From: Sporocytophaga myxococcoides
Lineage (GTDB): Bacteria; Bacteroidota; Bacteroidia; Cytophagales; Cytophagaceae
DNA length: 64,000 bases
Assembly: GCF_000775915.1 (NCBI RefSeq)
Contig: NZ_BBLT01000008.1
Location: 124,001 to 188,000, forward strand
Direction: 5' to 3'
Shown: positions 18,952 to 28,581 of the stretch, piece by piece
How the letters are laid out: each line of letters begins with the position of its first letter
How positions within the stretch are numbered: the first letter of the stretch is position 1
Made by a program: the position numbers and the translations under genes
The notes under the pieces: generated by a model
What the model was told of the DNA's origin: nothing
The model's input: the letters and a program-made list of their open reading frames with translations, nothing else
Database searches by the model: none

Positions 18952-20283
18952 GTGAAAACGAATATTGATTATTTAGAAAATAAGTCTGTTGTTGTTATTG
19001 GGGCAGGCATAAGCGGTTGTACTTTGGCTTTGTATTTGGCGAAGAAAGGTTATAAGGTGCAGGTATATGAAAAAAGAATGAACCTTATAAATAACAATGA
19101 AATCAAGAAAAGGACAGTAGGGATGTCAATCAGTGAAAGAGGAATTACTACTCTTAAAGATTTGGATTTGTATGATAGCTACAAATCATTGTTGGTGCCT
19201 AAATACGGGCGTGCTGTACATTTAAGAAGCGGTCAGGTATACTCACAATTTTACGGAGCTAACAGGGAGGCTATTTATACAGTCAACAGAAAACATTTTA
19301 ATTTTTATCTGATGGATGCTTGTTTGAAAACAGGCAACGTGGAGTTCTTTTATGGACATAAACTGGAAAAAATTAATGTAGATGATAAGAAGCTTACATT
19401 TATTACAAATACCAATTATAGTATAGATGACCAGGATAATAGCTGTAGCACTGAAAAAGTTGTTAAATATGAATATTTATTTGGCTGTGACGGTACTTTC
19501 TCATGTGTCAGACAACGTCTGGTGGATCAAGGTTTGGTAGATGCAACACTTACTACTCTGGACTACAGATTCAAAGAGATTTATATACCTCCTAGAAACG
19601 GCGAGTATGTATTAGATCCGAATTATGTTCATATATGGAATATAGCTGAACTTTTGTTCGTTGCACTGCCAGATGGGAAGAAGGGCTTTAATGGTACCTT
19701 GTTCTATACAGAATCTTCTGAAGTAAATAAATTAAAGGACAATGAGAAGTTGTTTGAATTTGTGCAGGAGAACTGTCAATTCCTTTCCTTTATTGATAAA
19801 GATCAGTTTATTCAGGAGTTCAACAGCAATCCAGAATCTAAGATCTCTGAGGTAAAATGCAACAATTGGAACTACCAAAATCAGATATTGCTGGTAGGAG
19901 ATGCAGCCCATGCTATGCCTCCTTTTTATGCTATGGGTATGAATACCTGTATAGAGAGCGTTAGGGTTTTTGCTCATCTCATTGATGAATTTGGTGGAGA
20001 TATTAGTAAAGCCATTTCTCATTTCACTGAAAGGAGAATTATCGACACTGAGGCTATGAAAGCTATGGCTAATAGAAATTATAAAAAACTTAGGAAGTGC
20101 CATAACAAAGATTTTGACGAAAAATGGAACCAGGCACATGAGGCCATGAAACAGTCGAATGGGGAATATGAGACAGAGTATTTTCAGGTAGCATTTACGA
20201 ATAAACCTTTTAGCCAGATTGTTGAAAAATATGGTCAGGGAGTTGATGTTGAAGAAAATGGCTTACCACTTATTAGTCATTAA
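18952..20283 (+). CDS. FAD-dependent monooxygenase, kynurenine 3-monooxygenase-like
   Basis: A flavoprotein aromatic hydroxylase of about 443 residues. It has the Rossmann motif VVVIGAGISGCTLALYLAKK with the Glu of YEKR at the strand end (about 13-42), the central DG region (EYLFGCDGTFSCVRQRL, about 180) and the second FAD motif LVGDAAHAMPPFYAMGMNTC (about 313-332). The last motif and the following DISKAISHFTERR region resemble kynurenine 3-monooxygenase more than phenol or UbiH-type hydroxylases. The start is uncertain: GTG 18952 puts the Rossmann strand about 12 residues in; GTG 18898 would add 18 residues. A hydrophobic C-terminal anchor like that of eukaryotic KMO is absent. Beside the NRPS it may hydroxylate a tryptophan- or kynurenine-derived unit. 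Confidence 0.8.
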   Translation: MKTNIDYLENKSVVVIGAGISGCTLALYLAKKGYKVQVYEKRMNLINNNEIKKRTVGMSISERGITTLKDLDLYDSYKSLLVPKYGRAVHLRSGQVYSQFYGANREAIYTVNRKHFNFYLMDACLKTGNVEFFYGHKLEKINVDDKKLTFITNTNYSIDDQDNSCSTEKVVKYEYLFGCDGTFSCVRQRLVDQGLVDATLTTLDYRFKEIYIPPRNGEYVLDPNYVHIWNIAELLFVALPDGKKGFNGTLFYTESSEVNKLKDNEKLFEFVQENCQFLSFIDKDQFIQEFNSNPESKISEVKCNNWNYQNQILLVGDAAHAMPPFYAMGMNTCIESVRVFAHLIDEFGGDISKAISHFTERRIIDTEAMKAMANRNYKKLRKCHNKDFDEKWNQAHEAMKQSNGEYETEYFQVAFTNKPFSQIVEKYGQGVDVEENGLPLISH

Positions 20284-20487
20284 GTATTGGTTTTAAATGA
20301 AACAACTGAATATAAGAAATGAAATATTTGGTATAATAAAGTTGATGATAACTGACTGCTGATTGTTGTATAATTTGGGATTCTTTGTTAAAAACTTGGG
20401 CAGTTTACTAGTATTCCAATGAATACAATATAGTCTGAACTTAAAACTTTATTCAGCCTTTTAATTCATACTATAAGAGGTACTCTT

Positions 20488-20535
20488 AAAGTCCTTGCTT
20501 GAGTTTCTATGCCTTGCAAGGGCCTTTCTTATATT
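20488..20535 (+). terminator. Probable terminator downstream of the monooxygenase
   Basis: AAAGTCCTTGC pairs with GCAAGGGCCTTT (one bulge) across a loop of about 17 bases and is followed by a T-rich run. Confidence 0.5.
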
Positions 20536-20546
20536 TTTATTTCAGT

Positions 20547-20590
20547 CTCTGGTAATCATTGTTTTAATGATTGCCAGAGCTTTGTGCTTT
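20547..20590 (+). terminator. Strong hairpin, probable second terminator
   Basis: A 14-bp stem, CTCTGGTAATCATT (20547-20560) with AATGATTGCCAGAG (20566-20579, one G-U pair) and a GTTTT loop, is followed by a moderately T-rich tail. It lies 20 bases after the previous hairpin. Confidence 0.6.
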
Positions 20591-21102
20591 TGTACAATGT
20601 ACCTTCCTGAGCCTTATTTCTCATGACTTCCTGATATAAATTCATTTTCCAATACATTTGCTTAAAGGCCTTGACTTTGTTTTTTTGTAACAATATCTTG
20701 AGCAGACATAAAGATTAGTTTATCCCAAAGTAATATTTCGTGCTTTATATGATTTCATATTTTATATCAGTACTTATTTTATTTTATTATATGGACTTAG
20801 GCTATGGTGGTATTAGGTAAATCAAAATTGAAGTTATGACAATTTCAGAAATAAATTCATCCTCTTATAATGTTACAAATCCTCACATTTGAGATCATTC
20901 TTTTATTTGATCATTTTAATCCTGACAGTCAACTTATGAGTTACATTTCCGCTGAATTGAGGAACGGAGGTGAATATTGTTAATAGTTTTTTAGATTATT
21001 TTTAGGAATAACTTTTACAAACATTTTACGTTGCGGGAGTTAATACACTATTTCTATTAAATTATTCAACTAGTGGACTGTACTTTGCTAACAATTAGAT
21101 AA
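20591..21102. other. Intergenic region before the histidine kinase
   Basis: About 510 bases with no supported gene. Presumably it holds the kinase promoter; no motif stands out. Confidence 0.4.
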
Positions 21103-23442
21103 GTGCAAAGTTTTTTGTTTTATACCATATCGTTAATGGCCTTATTAAGTTTGCTTTTCTTGGGTATAGCTCAATTTTTCATTGGGAAACATGACACCAT
21201 CTGGATCAATGTTATATTTGATGCCATTTCTTTCCTTGTTTTTTTTATTATATCTTTTGCTATAGGGTATATTGTTTGGATAAGAAAAGACTTCAGGAGT
21301 ATTTGGATTGTCTTGCTTGTCTTTCTTTTTATAACAGGGATTGCTGTCAGTCATCTCATTGATATTTTCTCTATTGGGCAGCCTGTCTTTAAACTAAAAT
21401 TTATAGTCCGGGTCATCACTTCAATTGCATCTTTAGGGGTCATTTATATCTTATTTCTGTTTGCACCGAGAATAATGACAATCATTGAGGGCCTTTCATA
21501 TCTTAGTATAAAAGAAAATAGAGATGATTATGAGGAAGCATTGAAGAAACACATTTTTTTCATACAAAATCTAGCTATGGCAAGTCCTAATAAGTTGTAT
21601 GTATATGATATAAATGAAAAAAGGAATATTTATTCAAACAAAGAATTGAATGAATCTCTTGGTTATAATTCTGACCAGCTGAAAAGTATGGGAAAATCAA
21701 TTGTATCAGAGGTAATACACCCGGACGATGTTCAGATGATAGAAGATTATTTTGAGGGATTTAAAAATGCACAAGATGATGAAGTAAGGTCGATGGACTA
21801 TAGAATAAGGGATGTAAATGGGGAATACAAATGGTTTTATTCAAGAGAAAAAGTTTTTAAAAGGGATAAAGATGGAAATGTAAGTCAGATTGTCGGAATG
21901 CTGGTGGACATTACAGAAAGAAAGATGGTGGAAGAAAAACTAAAGGAGAGCCAGTTGTTCAGTATGAAGGTTGCAGAAACTACTCCTGATTCTATTTTTA
22001 TTGTTGAATTGGCTTCCGGAGTGGTTGTTTATATCAATCGTGAACCAGAAAAATATTTGGGAGTTACTGCTGATATGCTCACTGAATGGGGAGTTTTGCA
22101 TCCAGATGAAAATTCAGCAATAAAAGCCAGATATGAAAAATATAAAAAATTAAAAGATGATGAGATCACTACGTTTGAGTTTAGTGTGAAAGACCCTTAT
22201 ACTGGGAAATGGAAATGGACAGCATCAAGAGAAATACCTTTTCAAAGGGATGTTGATGGTAACGTGACGCATATCCTTGCCATTTCAAGAGATATAACAC
22301 AACTTAAAGATATTCAGGATGAATTAAAAGCGGCAAATCAGAATCTGGAGGAAAAAATAAGGGAACGAACAAATGAGTTAAAAAAAAGGGAAAGTCAGCT
22401 AAGACTTATAACCAATGCAATCCCTGCAATGATAGCATATATCAATAAGGATGGCATATGTCAGTTCGCCAATGAGAATTTTAAAAAGATCGGGAAAATA
22501 TCTGAAGATATTGAAGGTAAATTAATTCAGGAAGGAATGGATAAAGAAACCTTTGGTAAATTTCACGGGTTGCTGAATGGATCATTAGCTGGAAGTGAAA
22601 CATCTGCTGAGATTGAATTTGAGCTAAAAAGCATGTTATTTAAGACATTTAGCCTAAGCTTTATTCCTGATATATATGAGAATAAGGTAAGGGGAGTAGT
22701 AGTCATGGGTATAGATCTTACCGAAAGAATTGAAAATGAAAAAAAGCTTGAAAAGCAAAATTCTGAATTAATAAGGATTAATAATGATCTTGATAGTTTT
22801 ATTTATACAGCTTCTCACGATTTGAAAGCTCCGATAATCAATATAGAAGCTTTGGTTGATATAATATTTGAATGGGATAAAGGAAGTAGATCCCAAGAAC
22901 AGCAGTCTGTTATTGAGATGATAAAGACTTCCATAGAAAAGTTAAAAATAACTATAGAGGAATTAACAGAAATAAGCAGGATTCAAAGAGGTGTGAATGA
23001 TGCTGCAGAAGATGTCTCATTTAAAGCTATTATTAATGATTTTAAGCAAGATTACAGTGAGCAGATTAAAAAGGATAATGTTACTTTTATTGAGGAACTT
23101 CAAATAAATTCAATTCATTTCTCCCATAAGAATTTAAGAAGTATTATATACAACCTTTTGAGCAATGCAATTAAATACAGAAGTGAACGAGATCCTGTAG
23201 TTCATGTAAAGACTGAAAGGTTGGAAGATGGAAAAATTGTACTTTCATTTAAAGATAATGGAATCGGCTTGGATGAAAGACAACAACGTAAATTATTCCA
23301 AATGTTTAAACGTTTGCATACGCATGTAGAGGGAACAGGAGTGGGGCTTTATATCGTGAAGAAAATGATTGAAAATACAGGGGGAAGTATTCAAGTGGAA
23401 AGTGAGCCGGATAAAGGTTCTACTTTCAGGGTTTTTTTCTGA
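21103..23442 (+). CDS. PAS-domain sensor histidine kinase with ethylene-receptor-like membrane module
   Basis: A 779-residue membrane histidine kinase. After an N-terminal helix come three hydrophobic helices (about 33-60, 67-90, 98-122) that resemble the ethylene-binding domain of ETR1-type receptors: Asp40 and His84 are 44 residues apart, as Asp25 and His69 are in ETR1, but the copper-ligand Cys is Ile80. Three PAS domains follow (about 155-275, 285-410, 430-545), ending in DITERK, DITQLK and DLTERI. The kinase core has His572 in TASHDLKAP, an N box (NLLSNAIKY), a G1 box (DNGIGLDE) and a G2 box (GTGVGLYIVK). There is no receiver domain and no response regulator nearby. The GTG at 21103 keeps the first helix; ATG 21136 is an alternative. 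Confidence 0.9.
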   Translation: MQSFLFYTISLMALLSLLFLGIAQFFIGKHDTIWINVIFDAISFLVFFIISFAIGYIVWIRKDFRSIWIVLLVFLFITGIAVSHLIDIFSIGQPVFKLKFIVRVITSIASLGVIYILFLFAPRIMTIIEGLSYLSIKENRDDYEEALKKHIFFIQNLAMASPNKLYVYDINEKRNIYSNKELNESLGYNSDQLKSMGKSIVSEVIHPDDVQMIEDYFEGFKNAQDDEVRSMDYRIRDVNGEYKWFYSREKVFKRDKDGNVSQIVGMLVDITERKMVEEKLKESQLFSMKVAETTPDSIFIVELASGVVVYINREPEKYLGVTADMLTEWGVLHPDENSAIKARYEKYKKLKDDEITTFEFSVKDPYTGKWKWTASREIPFQRDVDGNVTHILAISRDITQLKDIQDELKAANQNLEEKIRERTNELKKRESQLRLITNAIPAMIAYINKDGICQFANENFKKIGKISEDIEGKLIQEGMDKETFGKFHGLLNGSLAGSETSAEIEFELKSMLFKTFSLSFIPDIYENKVRGVVVMGIDLTERIENEKKLEKQNSELIRINNDLDSFIYTASHDLKAPIINIEALVDIIFEWDKGSRSQEQQSVIEMIKTSIEKLKITIEELTEISRIQRGVNDAAEDVSFKAIINDFKQDYSEQIKKDNVTFIEELQINSIHFSHKNLRSIIYNLLSNAIKYRSERDPVVHVKTERLEDGKIVLSFKDNGIGLDERQQRKLFQMFKRLHTHVEGTGVGLYIVKKMIENTGGSIQVESEPDKGSTFRVFF

Positions 23443-24167
23443 TTTTTAAATTATGCACATTAATTAACTTTTAAAAGCTGAGATAATCTTTTCTGGAAAT
23501 GGTGTCTGATCTATTATTTATATGCTTACTTTTAATAATAACCTTTCAGACATAGTTAATATAATTTTGATTATCGGACTGATGTGATGCTTTATTGATT
23601 TTTCAGTGGTATTGTTCCAGAACCTTAGGTATGAATCCCAAAGAGTTTAGTGTTTGCCAGGGTGTAAATCGTTAATCTATTTTTTTATATCTTCCTTTTT
23701 GTTATGTTTGTTCACCACCAGGCAGTGCCACCAACAGCCTCTCAGATTTTATTAATTTAGGTTACATAGTTTTCAAATGACCATTTAAGATTACTTATCT
23801 ATTCTAAAAGGATTGTTTATTATATGATAAAGCATGTAATATTCAAATTTCTTTTTATAAGAGAGTATAGAGTATTGATTGCAACTAGTAATCATATAAG
23901 AACCTAATTGCATAAAGACTCATAATATAATTTAATTTAATTAGAATCAGTTAGCCCTTTAATAAGTTGAAGGGCTTTTATAAGGAACAAATCTCTATTT
24001 AGTCAATAGGGATAGGGTAAATTAATCTGATATTTTAATCATTATGAAAAAACATGATGAGGAAGCTGCAAAATATAATATCTATCATTGATAGACATAG
24101 AATATTATATCAAGCAAAATATCAAGACTACTGCAGAACAAAAAAAATAAAACAACCAAACTATATA
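23443..24167. other. Long intergenic region before the sulfatase pair
   Basis: About 725 bases, AT-rich, with no ORF I can support. The only clear structure is the terminator-like hairpin at 23953-23980. Downstream of it should lie the promoter of the sulfatase gene. Confidence 0.45.
23953..23980 (+). terminator. Weak terminator-like hairpin
   Basis: AGCCCTT (23953-23959) pairs with AAGGGCT (23970-23976), followed by TTTTA. It is far (about 510 bases) from the upstream kinase gene. Confidence 0.45.
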
Positions 24168-26477
24168 ATGAAACCAAATAGATTTAAATTACTTGCATCA
24201 GCAGGTTTACTTGCCCTTGGTTTTTATGCCAATGCACAGCATAGTCCTACACCAATATTTCAGGGGAAAATTGGAAAAACCCTTGAGGAGACTAAGGAGT
24301 ACAGGGCACAAACACTACCCAAAGCTCCCGAAGGGGCACCAAATATTATCTGGATACTGATTGATGATATCGGTTATGGTGCTTCCACTGCTTTTGGTGG
24401 CTTAATCGAAACACCTAACTTCGATCGTCTGGCCAATCAGGGATTGCGTTATACAAATTTTCATACAGCAGCATACTGCGCTCCTACAAGAGCGGCATTA
24501 TTAACGGGAAGAAATACCCATTCCGTACATTTTGGTTTTTTTGCAAGCACTTCTTACGATACACCTGGCTATGATGGCTATTTACCTTTTGAAAAAGCAA
24601 CTGTAGCTGAAATACTTCGTGAAAATGGATACAATACATTTGCTGTTGGTAAATACCATTTAACACATCCTTCTGATGCTACACAAGCTGGTCCGTTCAA
24701 CCGCTGGCCTACAGGCAGAGGTTTCGATCACTTCTATGGTTTCCCTCCTGAAACGGGTGCCGGTGATCAGTGGCATCCGATTTTATACCGCAATACACAA
24801 AGAGAGCCTGAAGATCCTAAAAGAAGACACGTGAATGAATTATTCGCGAACGAAGCCATTAACTTTATAGCCGGACAGAAAGCTGCAGCTCCGGACAAGC
24901 CTTTCTTCCTTTACTTTGCTCCAGGAGCAGTACATGCACCCCATCAGGTTTCCAAAGAGTGGATAGATAAATATAAAGGAAAGTTTGATGCAGGATGGGA
25001 CAAATACAAAGAAACTGTTTTAAAAAATCAGATAGCAAAAGGAGTTGTTCCTCCAGGGACTACATTACCTCCTGCAAATCCTGGCGTAAAACCATGGGAT
25101 AAATTGTCGGATAATGAGAAAAAAGTTTATTTGCGCCATATGGAAGTATATGCTGGTTTCCTTTCACAGACAGATCATGAGATCGGTCGCATCATAGACT
25201 ATGTAGAGAAATTAGGTCAGCTTGATAATACACTTATCGCTTTATTGATTGGTGACAATGGGGCAGAAGGTGGTGCAAAGGAATTCGGCAGGTTTATCAC
25301 TACCGATCCTGATGATACTCGTGAGCAGCAATTGGCACAGGAAGTGAAAAATCTGGATAAATTGGGTACTGAAAGTTCTTCTGCTCTATGGCCTGACGGT
25401 TGGGCTGCTGCAACCAACACTCCGTTCCGTTTTTATAAAAGTTATGGAAACTTTGAAGGTGGGACCCATGATCCATTGATTCTCTTTTATCCGAAAAAGA
25501 TTAAAGATAAAGGAGGAATCCGTCATCAATATTCTTATGTAAATGATATCCTTCCAACTACAATTGAACTTGCAGGTGTAAAAGTGCCAACTGTTATTAA
25601 CGGCTATCCTCAAGAACCAATTGAAGGTACAAGTCTTGCATACACTATAGATCCTGCGAATAAAAATTTACCGGAAAGACATACAATTCAATATCAGGAA
25701 ATGACAGGGTCGTATAGTCTTTATAAAGACGGATGGAAGGCTTCCTTCCCGCATGACCGTACAAAAAGAATTCCGGCATCTGAAGAGAGATGGTATCTAT
25801 ATAATGTACGTGAAGATTTCAATGAGCAAAACGACCTGGCAGCTAAATACCCTGAAAAGGTAAAAGAACTTGCAGAAGCATTTGAAGCAGAAGCCTGGAA
25901 GTACAATGTGTATCCGTTAAAAGATGACTGGGCTGTAAGCAACCAGACTGCTTTTGGTAATGCAAAGAAAATAGTTCTTTACAAAGATAATTTCTTATCC
26001 AGAAGTGCAACACCAAAATTCTATAACGACTCTTATTCTATAACTGTTAATGCTGAAGTTACTTCTACTACACAAGGTGTTTTGTTTTCTTTCGGAAATG
26101 TATTGTCAGGAATAAGTCTTTATGTAAAGGATAAAAAACTTGTCTTTGCATACAATGCAGATGGAAAACTGATTGAAATAAAATCTGAAAAAGAAATTCC
26201 TGTTGGAAAAGTATCATTGAAGGCAGAAGTATCCTATAGCAATAATGGCAAGAATAAAGCAGTCGCTTTATTTTTCAATGGTCAGCAGGTTGGTTCAAAA
26301 AACCTTGGAAAGATCAGTAATGCAAGCAGCGGATATGATGGACTGGAAGTAGGAAGGGATCTTGGAACATCTGTTACTCCTTCATATAAAGCTCCTTTTG
26401 AATTTAACGGAAAGTTAAATGAAGTTGTGCTTGAACTGATTGAAACTCCTAAACTGGCGGAAGAGCCTGCAAAATAA
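24168..26477 (+). CDS. Secreted arylsulfatase, AtsA type, with C-terminal LamG-like domain
   Basis: A 769-residue type I sulfatase that hydrolyses sulfate esters. The signal peptide MKPNRFKLLASAGLLALGFY-ANAQ makes the ATG at 24168 the right start. The metal-binding IDDIGYGASTAFGG is at about 65-78. The active-site signature is CAPTRAALLTGR, with Cys104 the residue converted to formylglycine. Other catalytic-site motifs are GKYHLT, HAPHQ and GDNGAEGG. A jelly-roll region of LamG type (about 610-760) follows the sulfatase domain. The CxPTR form means Cys-type maturation by FGE or an anaerobic sulfatase maturase; neither is encoded in the window. The next gene is a paralogue. Confidence 0.93.
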   Translation: MKPNRFKLLASAGLLALGFYANAQHSPTPIFQGKIGKTLEETKEYRAQTLPKAPEGAPNIIWILIDDIGYGASTAFGGLIETPNFDRLANQGLRYTNFHTAAYCAPTRAALLTGRNTHSVHFGFFASTSYDTPGYDGYLPFEKATVAEILRENGYNTFAVGKYHLTHPSDATQAGPFNRWPTGRGFDHFYGFPPETGAGDQWHPILYRNTQREPEDPKRRHVNELFANEAINFIAGQKAAAPDKPFFLYFAPGAVHAPHQVSKEWIDKYKGKFDAGWDKYKETVLKNQIAKGVVPPGTTLPPANPGVKPWDKLSDNEKKVYLRHMEVYAGFLSQTDHEIGRIIDYVEKLGQLDNTLIALLIGDNGAEGGAKEFGRFITTDPDDTREQQLAQEVKNLDKLGTESSSALWPDGWAAATNTPFRFYKSYGNFEGGTHDPLILFYPKKIKDKGGIRHQYSYVNDILPTTIELAGVKVPTVINGYPQEPIEGTSLAYTIDPANKNLPERHTIQYQEMTGSYSLYKDGWKASFPHDRTKRIPASEERWYLYNVREDFNEQNDLAAKYPEKVKELAEAFEAEAWKYNVYPLKDDWAVSNQTAFGNAKKIVLYKDNFLSRSATPKFYNDSYSITVNAEVTSTTQGVLFSFGNVLSGISLYVKDKKLVFAYNADGKLIEIKSEKEIPVGKVSLKAEVSYSNNGKNKAVALFFNGQQVGSKNLGKISNASSGYDGLEVGRDLGTSVTPSYKAPFEFNGKLNEVVLELIETPKLAEEPAK

Positions 26478-26490
26478 AATCATGCATTGA

Positions 26491-26523
26491 AATAAAAGCG
26501 TTTTGTCATGAAGCGCTTTTATT
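26491..26523 (+). terminator. Terminator after the first sulfatase
   Basis: AATAAAAGCG (26491-26500) pairs with CGCTTTTATT (26514-26523). The core AAAAGCGTTT recurs in the hairpin after the second sulfatase, so the two genes were probably duplicated with their tails. It may only partly stop transcription into the second sulfatase gene. Confidence 0.65.
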
Positions 26524-26575
26524 CTCCTTTGCTCATACTAAACCAACCAGTTAAGTATTCAAAATAAATTAAATA

Positions 26576-28447
26576 ATGAAACATATAAATCAATTATCAG
26601 CTACATTATTTCTGGCAGCAACAACCATTACTTCTGCTTTTGCCCAGGAACAAAAAATAGGCGAGGGTAAAATTTCCATTTCATGGCAGGAATCGCAGCC
26701 TTCTTATAAAACCATTTATGGAGGAAAAAAAGCACCGGCAGGGGCACCTAACGTTATTTGGATTTTATTGGATGACGTAGGCTTCGGAGCAGCCAGTGTT
26801 TTTGGAGGGCTGGTGAATACTCCAAATCTGGATAGTCTTGCTAATAATGGTCTAAGATATACCAATTTTCATACTACAGGTATCTGTTCTCCGACACGTG
26901 CAGCCTTGCTTACTGGAAGGAATTCCCATTCTGCTCACATGGGCTTGTTTCCCAGTGCTTCTGTAAGGGCTGACTATCCTGGTTATGATGGCAAGATTCC
27001 TAGTGAAAAAGCTACTATTGCAGAAGTACTGAATGAGAATGGTTATGCTACATTTCAACTTGGAAAGTGGCATCTGACTCCGGATGAAGAAACAACAGAT
27101 GCCGGTCCATTCACCCGCTGGCCTTCCGGCAAAGGATTCGATCATAACTTTGGTTTCCTTGGTGGAGCTACAGATCAGTATAAACCGGATCTGGTTGAAG
27201 ACAATGAACACATTAAGCCTGATGGAACTCATTTGAATAAATTACTTGCTGATAAGGCAATCACTTATATCACAAGATTAAAAAGCAAAGCTCCTGATAA
27301 ACCGTTTTTTATTTATCTGGCCCCCGGTGCTACTCATGCACCTCATCAGGTAGAAAAAGAATGGAGTGACAAATACAAAGGAAAGTTTGATGAAGGCTGG
27401 GATGCATATCGTGAAAAGGTATTGGCCAACCAAAAGAAAAAGGGCATAATACCTGCTAATGCGCAGCTCCCAGCACGTAACCCTCTCATTAAAGCATGGA
27501 AAGATCTTCCTGTAGAGGAACGCAAACTATTTGCCCGTTTCTTTGAGGTCTATGCTGGGTTTCTTGAATATACAGACTACGAGATCGGAAGAGTGCTAAC
27601 ATTTCTAAAGGAAACCGGACAGTTGGAGAATACTGCCGTATTCGTTTCTATTGGGGATAATGGAGCAAGCAAGGAAGGTACTGAATATGGGGTAACTAAC
27701 AAAAGTGTTGCTTTTGGAAGAGAAAAAATGACTCGTGAAGAATACAGAAAACATATCTTGAGCGAGTATGATAAAATCGGAACAAAGGATGTTATTACTT
27801 CTGCGAATTATCCGTTAGGTTGGGCCCAGGCTACCAATACGCCATTCAAACACTGGAAGCAGGATGCTTTTTCTGAAGGAGGTACTCGCAATCCTTTAAT
27901 TGTTTTCTATCCAAGAGGAATAAAGGAAAGAGGAATAAGGAATCAATATGCACACATCATAGATATATATCCAACCACAATTAAACTGATTGGACTAAAC
28001 TTCCCTGAAAAAGTCAAGAACTATGTACAAGCTCCTTTGGAAGGATTTGAACTGAATTATTCTTTCTCTAACCCGAACGCTCCTTCAACTCATACTCAGC
28101 AATATTATACTATAGCAGGTTCAAGAGCTATTTATAAAGATGGCTGGAAAGCAGCAGCAGCACATCGTCCTGATTATATTGATTTTGCTTTTTTTGAAGG
28201 TGAAAGAAAAACAATTGTATCAGACCCTTCAAAGGATGTTTGGGAATTATATAATCTGAATGAAGATTTTAATGAGCGCAATAATCTTGCTGCAAAATAT
28301 CCTGAGAAGCTTAATGAGTTGAAAGAACTTTACGACAATGAAGCCAGGAAATATAATGTTTATCCTCTGATTGATTGGGACTATGCAGGAAGAATAAGAA
28401 TGCAGCAGAATGCAGTGGTAAATGATGCAAATATTGAAAAGAAATAG
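26576..28447 (+). CDS. Secreted arylsulfatase, AtsA type
   Basis: A 623-residue sulfatase paralogous to the upstream one, without the C-terminal LamG-like domain. It has a signal peptide ending at AFAQ (residue 24), LDDVGFGAASVFGG (66-79), the CSPTRAALLTGR signature with Cys104 (same position as in its neighbour), GKWHLT, HAPHQ and GDNGASKEG. The conserved N-terminal layout and tandem position point to duplication followed by loss or gain of the C-terminal module. The natural substrate is unknown; algal or plant sulfated polysaccharide or small aryl sulfates are plausible. Confidence 0.93.
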   Translation: MKHINQLSATLFLAATTITSAFAQEQKIGEGKISISWQESQPSYKTIYGGKKAPAGAPNVIWILLDDVGFGAASVFGGLVNTPNLDSLANNGLRYTNFHTTGICSPTRAALLTGRNSHSAHMGLFPSASVRADYPGYDGKIPSEKATIAEVLNENGYATFQLGKWHLTPDEETTDAGPFTRWPSGKGFDHNFGFLGGATDQYKPDLVEDNEHIKPDGTHLNKLLADKAITYITRLKSKAPDKPFFIYLAPGATHAPHQVEKEWSDKYKGKFDEGWDAYREKVLANQKKKGIIPANAQLPARNPLIKAWKDLPVEERKLFARFFEVYAGFLEYTDYEIGRVLTFLKETGQLENTAVFVSIGDNGASKEGTEYGVTNKSVAFGREKMTREEYRKHILSEYDKIGTKDVITSANYPLGWAQATNTPFKHWKQDAFSEGGTRNPLIVFYPRGIKERGIRNQYAHIIDIYPTTIKLIGLNFPEKVKNYVQAPLEGFELNYSFSNPNAPSTHTQQYYTIAGSRAIYKDGWKAAAAHRPDYIDFAFFEGERKTIVSDPSKDVWELYNLNEDFNERNNLAAKYPEKLNELKELYDNEARKYNVYPLIDWDYAGRIRMQQNAVVNDANIEKK

Positions 28448-28470
28448 TTCTAACTAACAGGCAATAATAT

Positions 28471-28511
28471 CAAAAGCGTTTCACTGTGATATGAAACGCT
28501 TTTGAATTTTT
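28471..28511 (+). terminator. Terminator after the second sulfatase
   Basis: A perfect 13-bp stem, CAAAAGCGTTTCA (28471-28483) with TGAAACGCTTTTG (28492-28504), followed by AATTTTTA. It lies between convergent genes. Confidence 0.85.
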
Positions 28512-28581
28512 AGAACAATCAATTGTTTTTGATGGATTCTTAGAAATATAGATAGGAAGGAAAATTTAAGCTTTCCCCATA

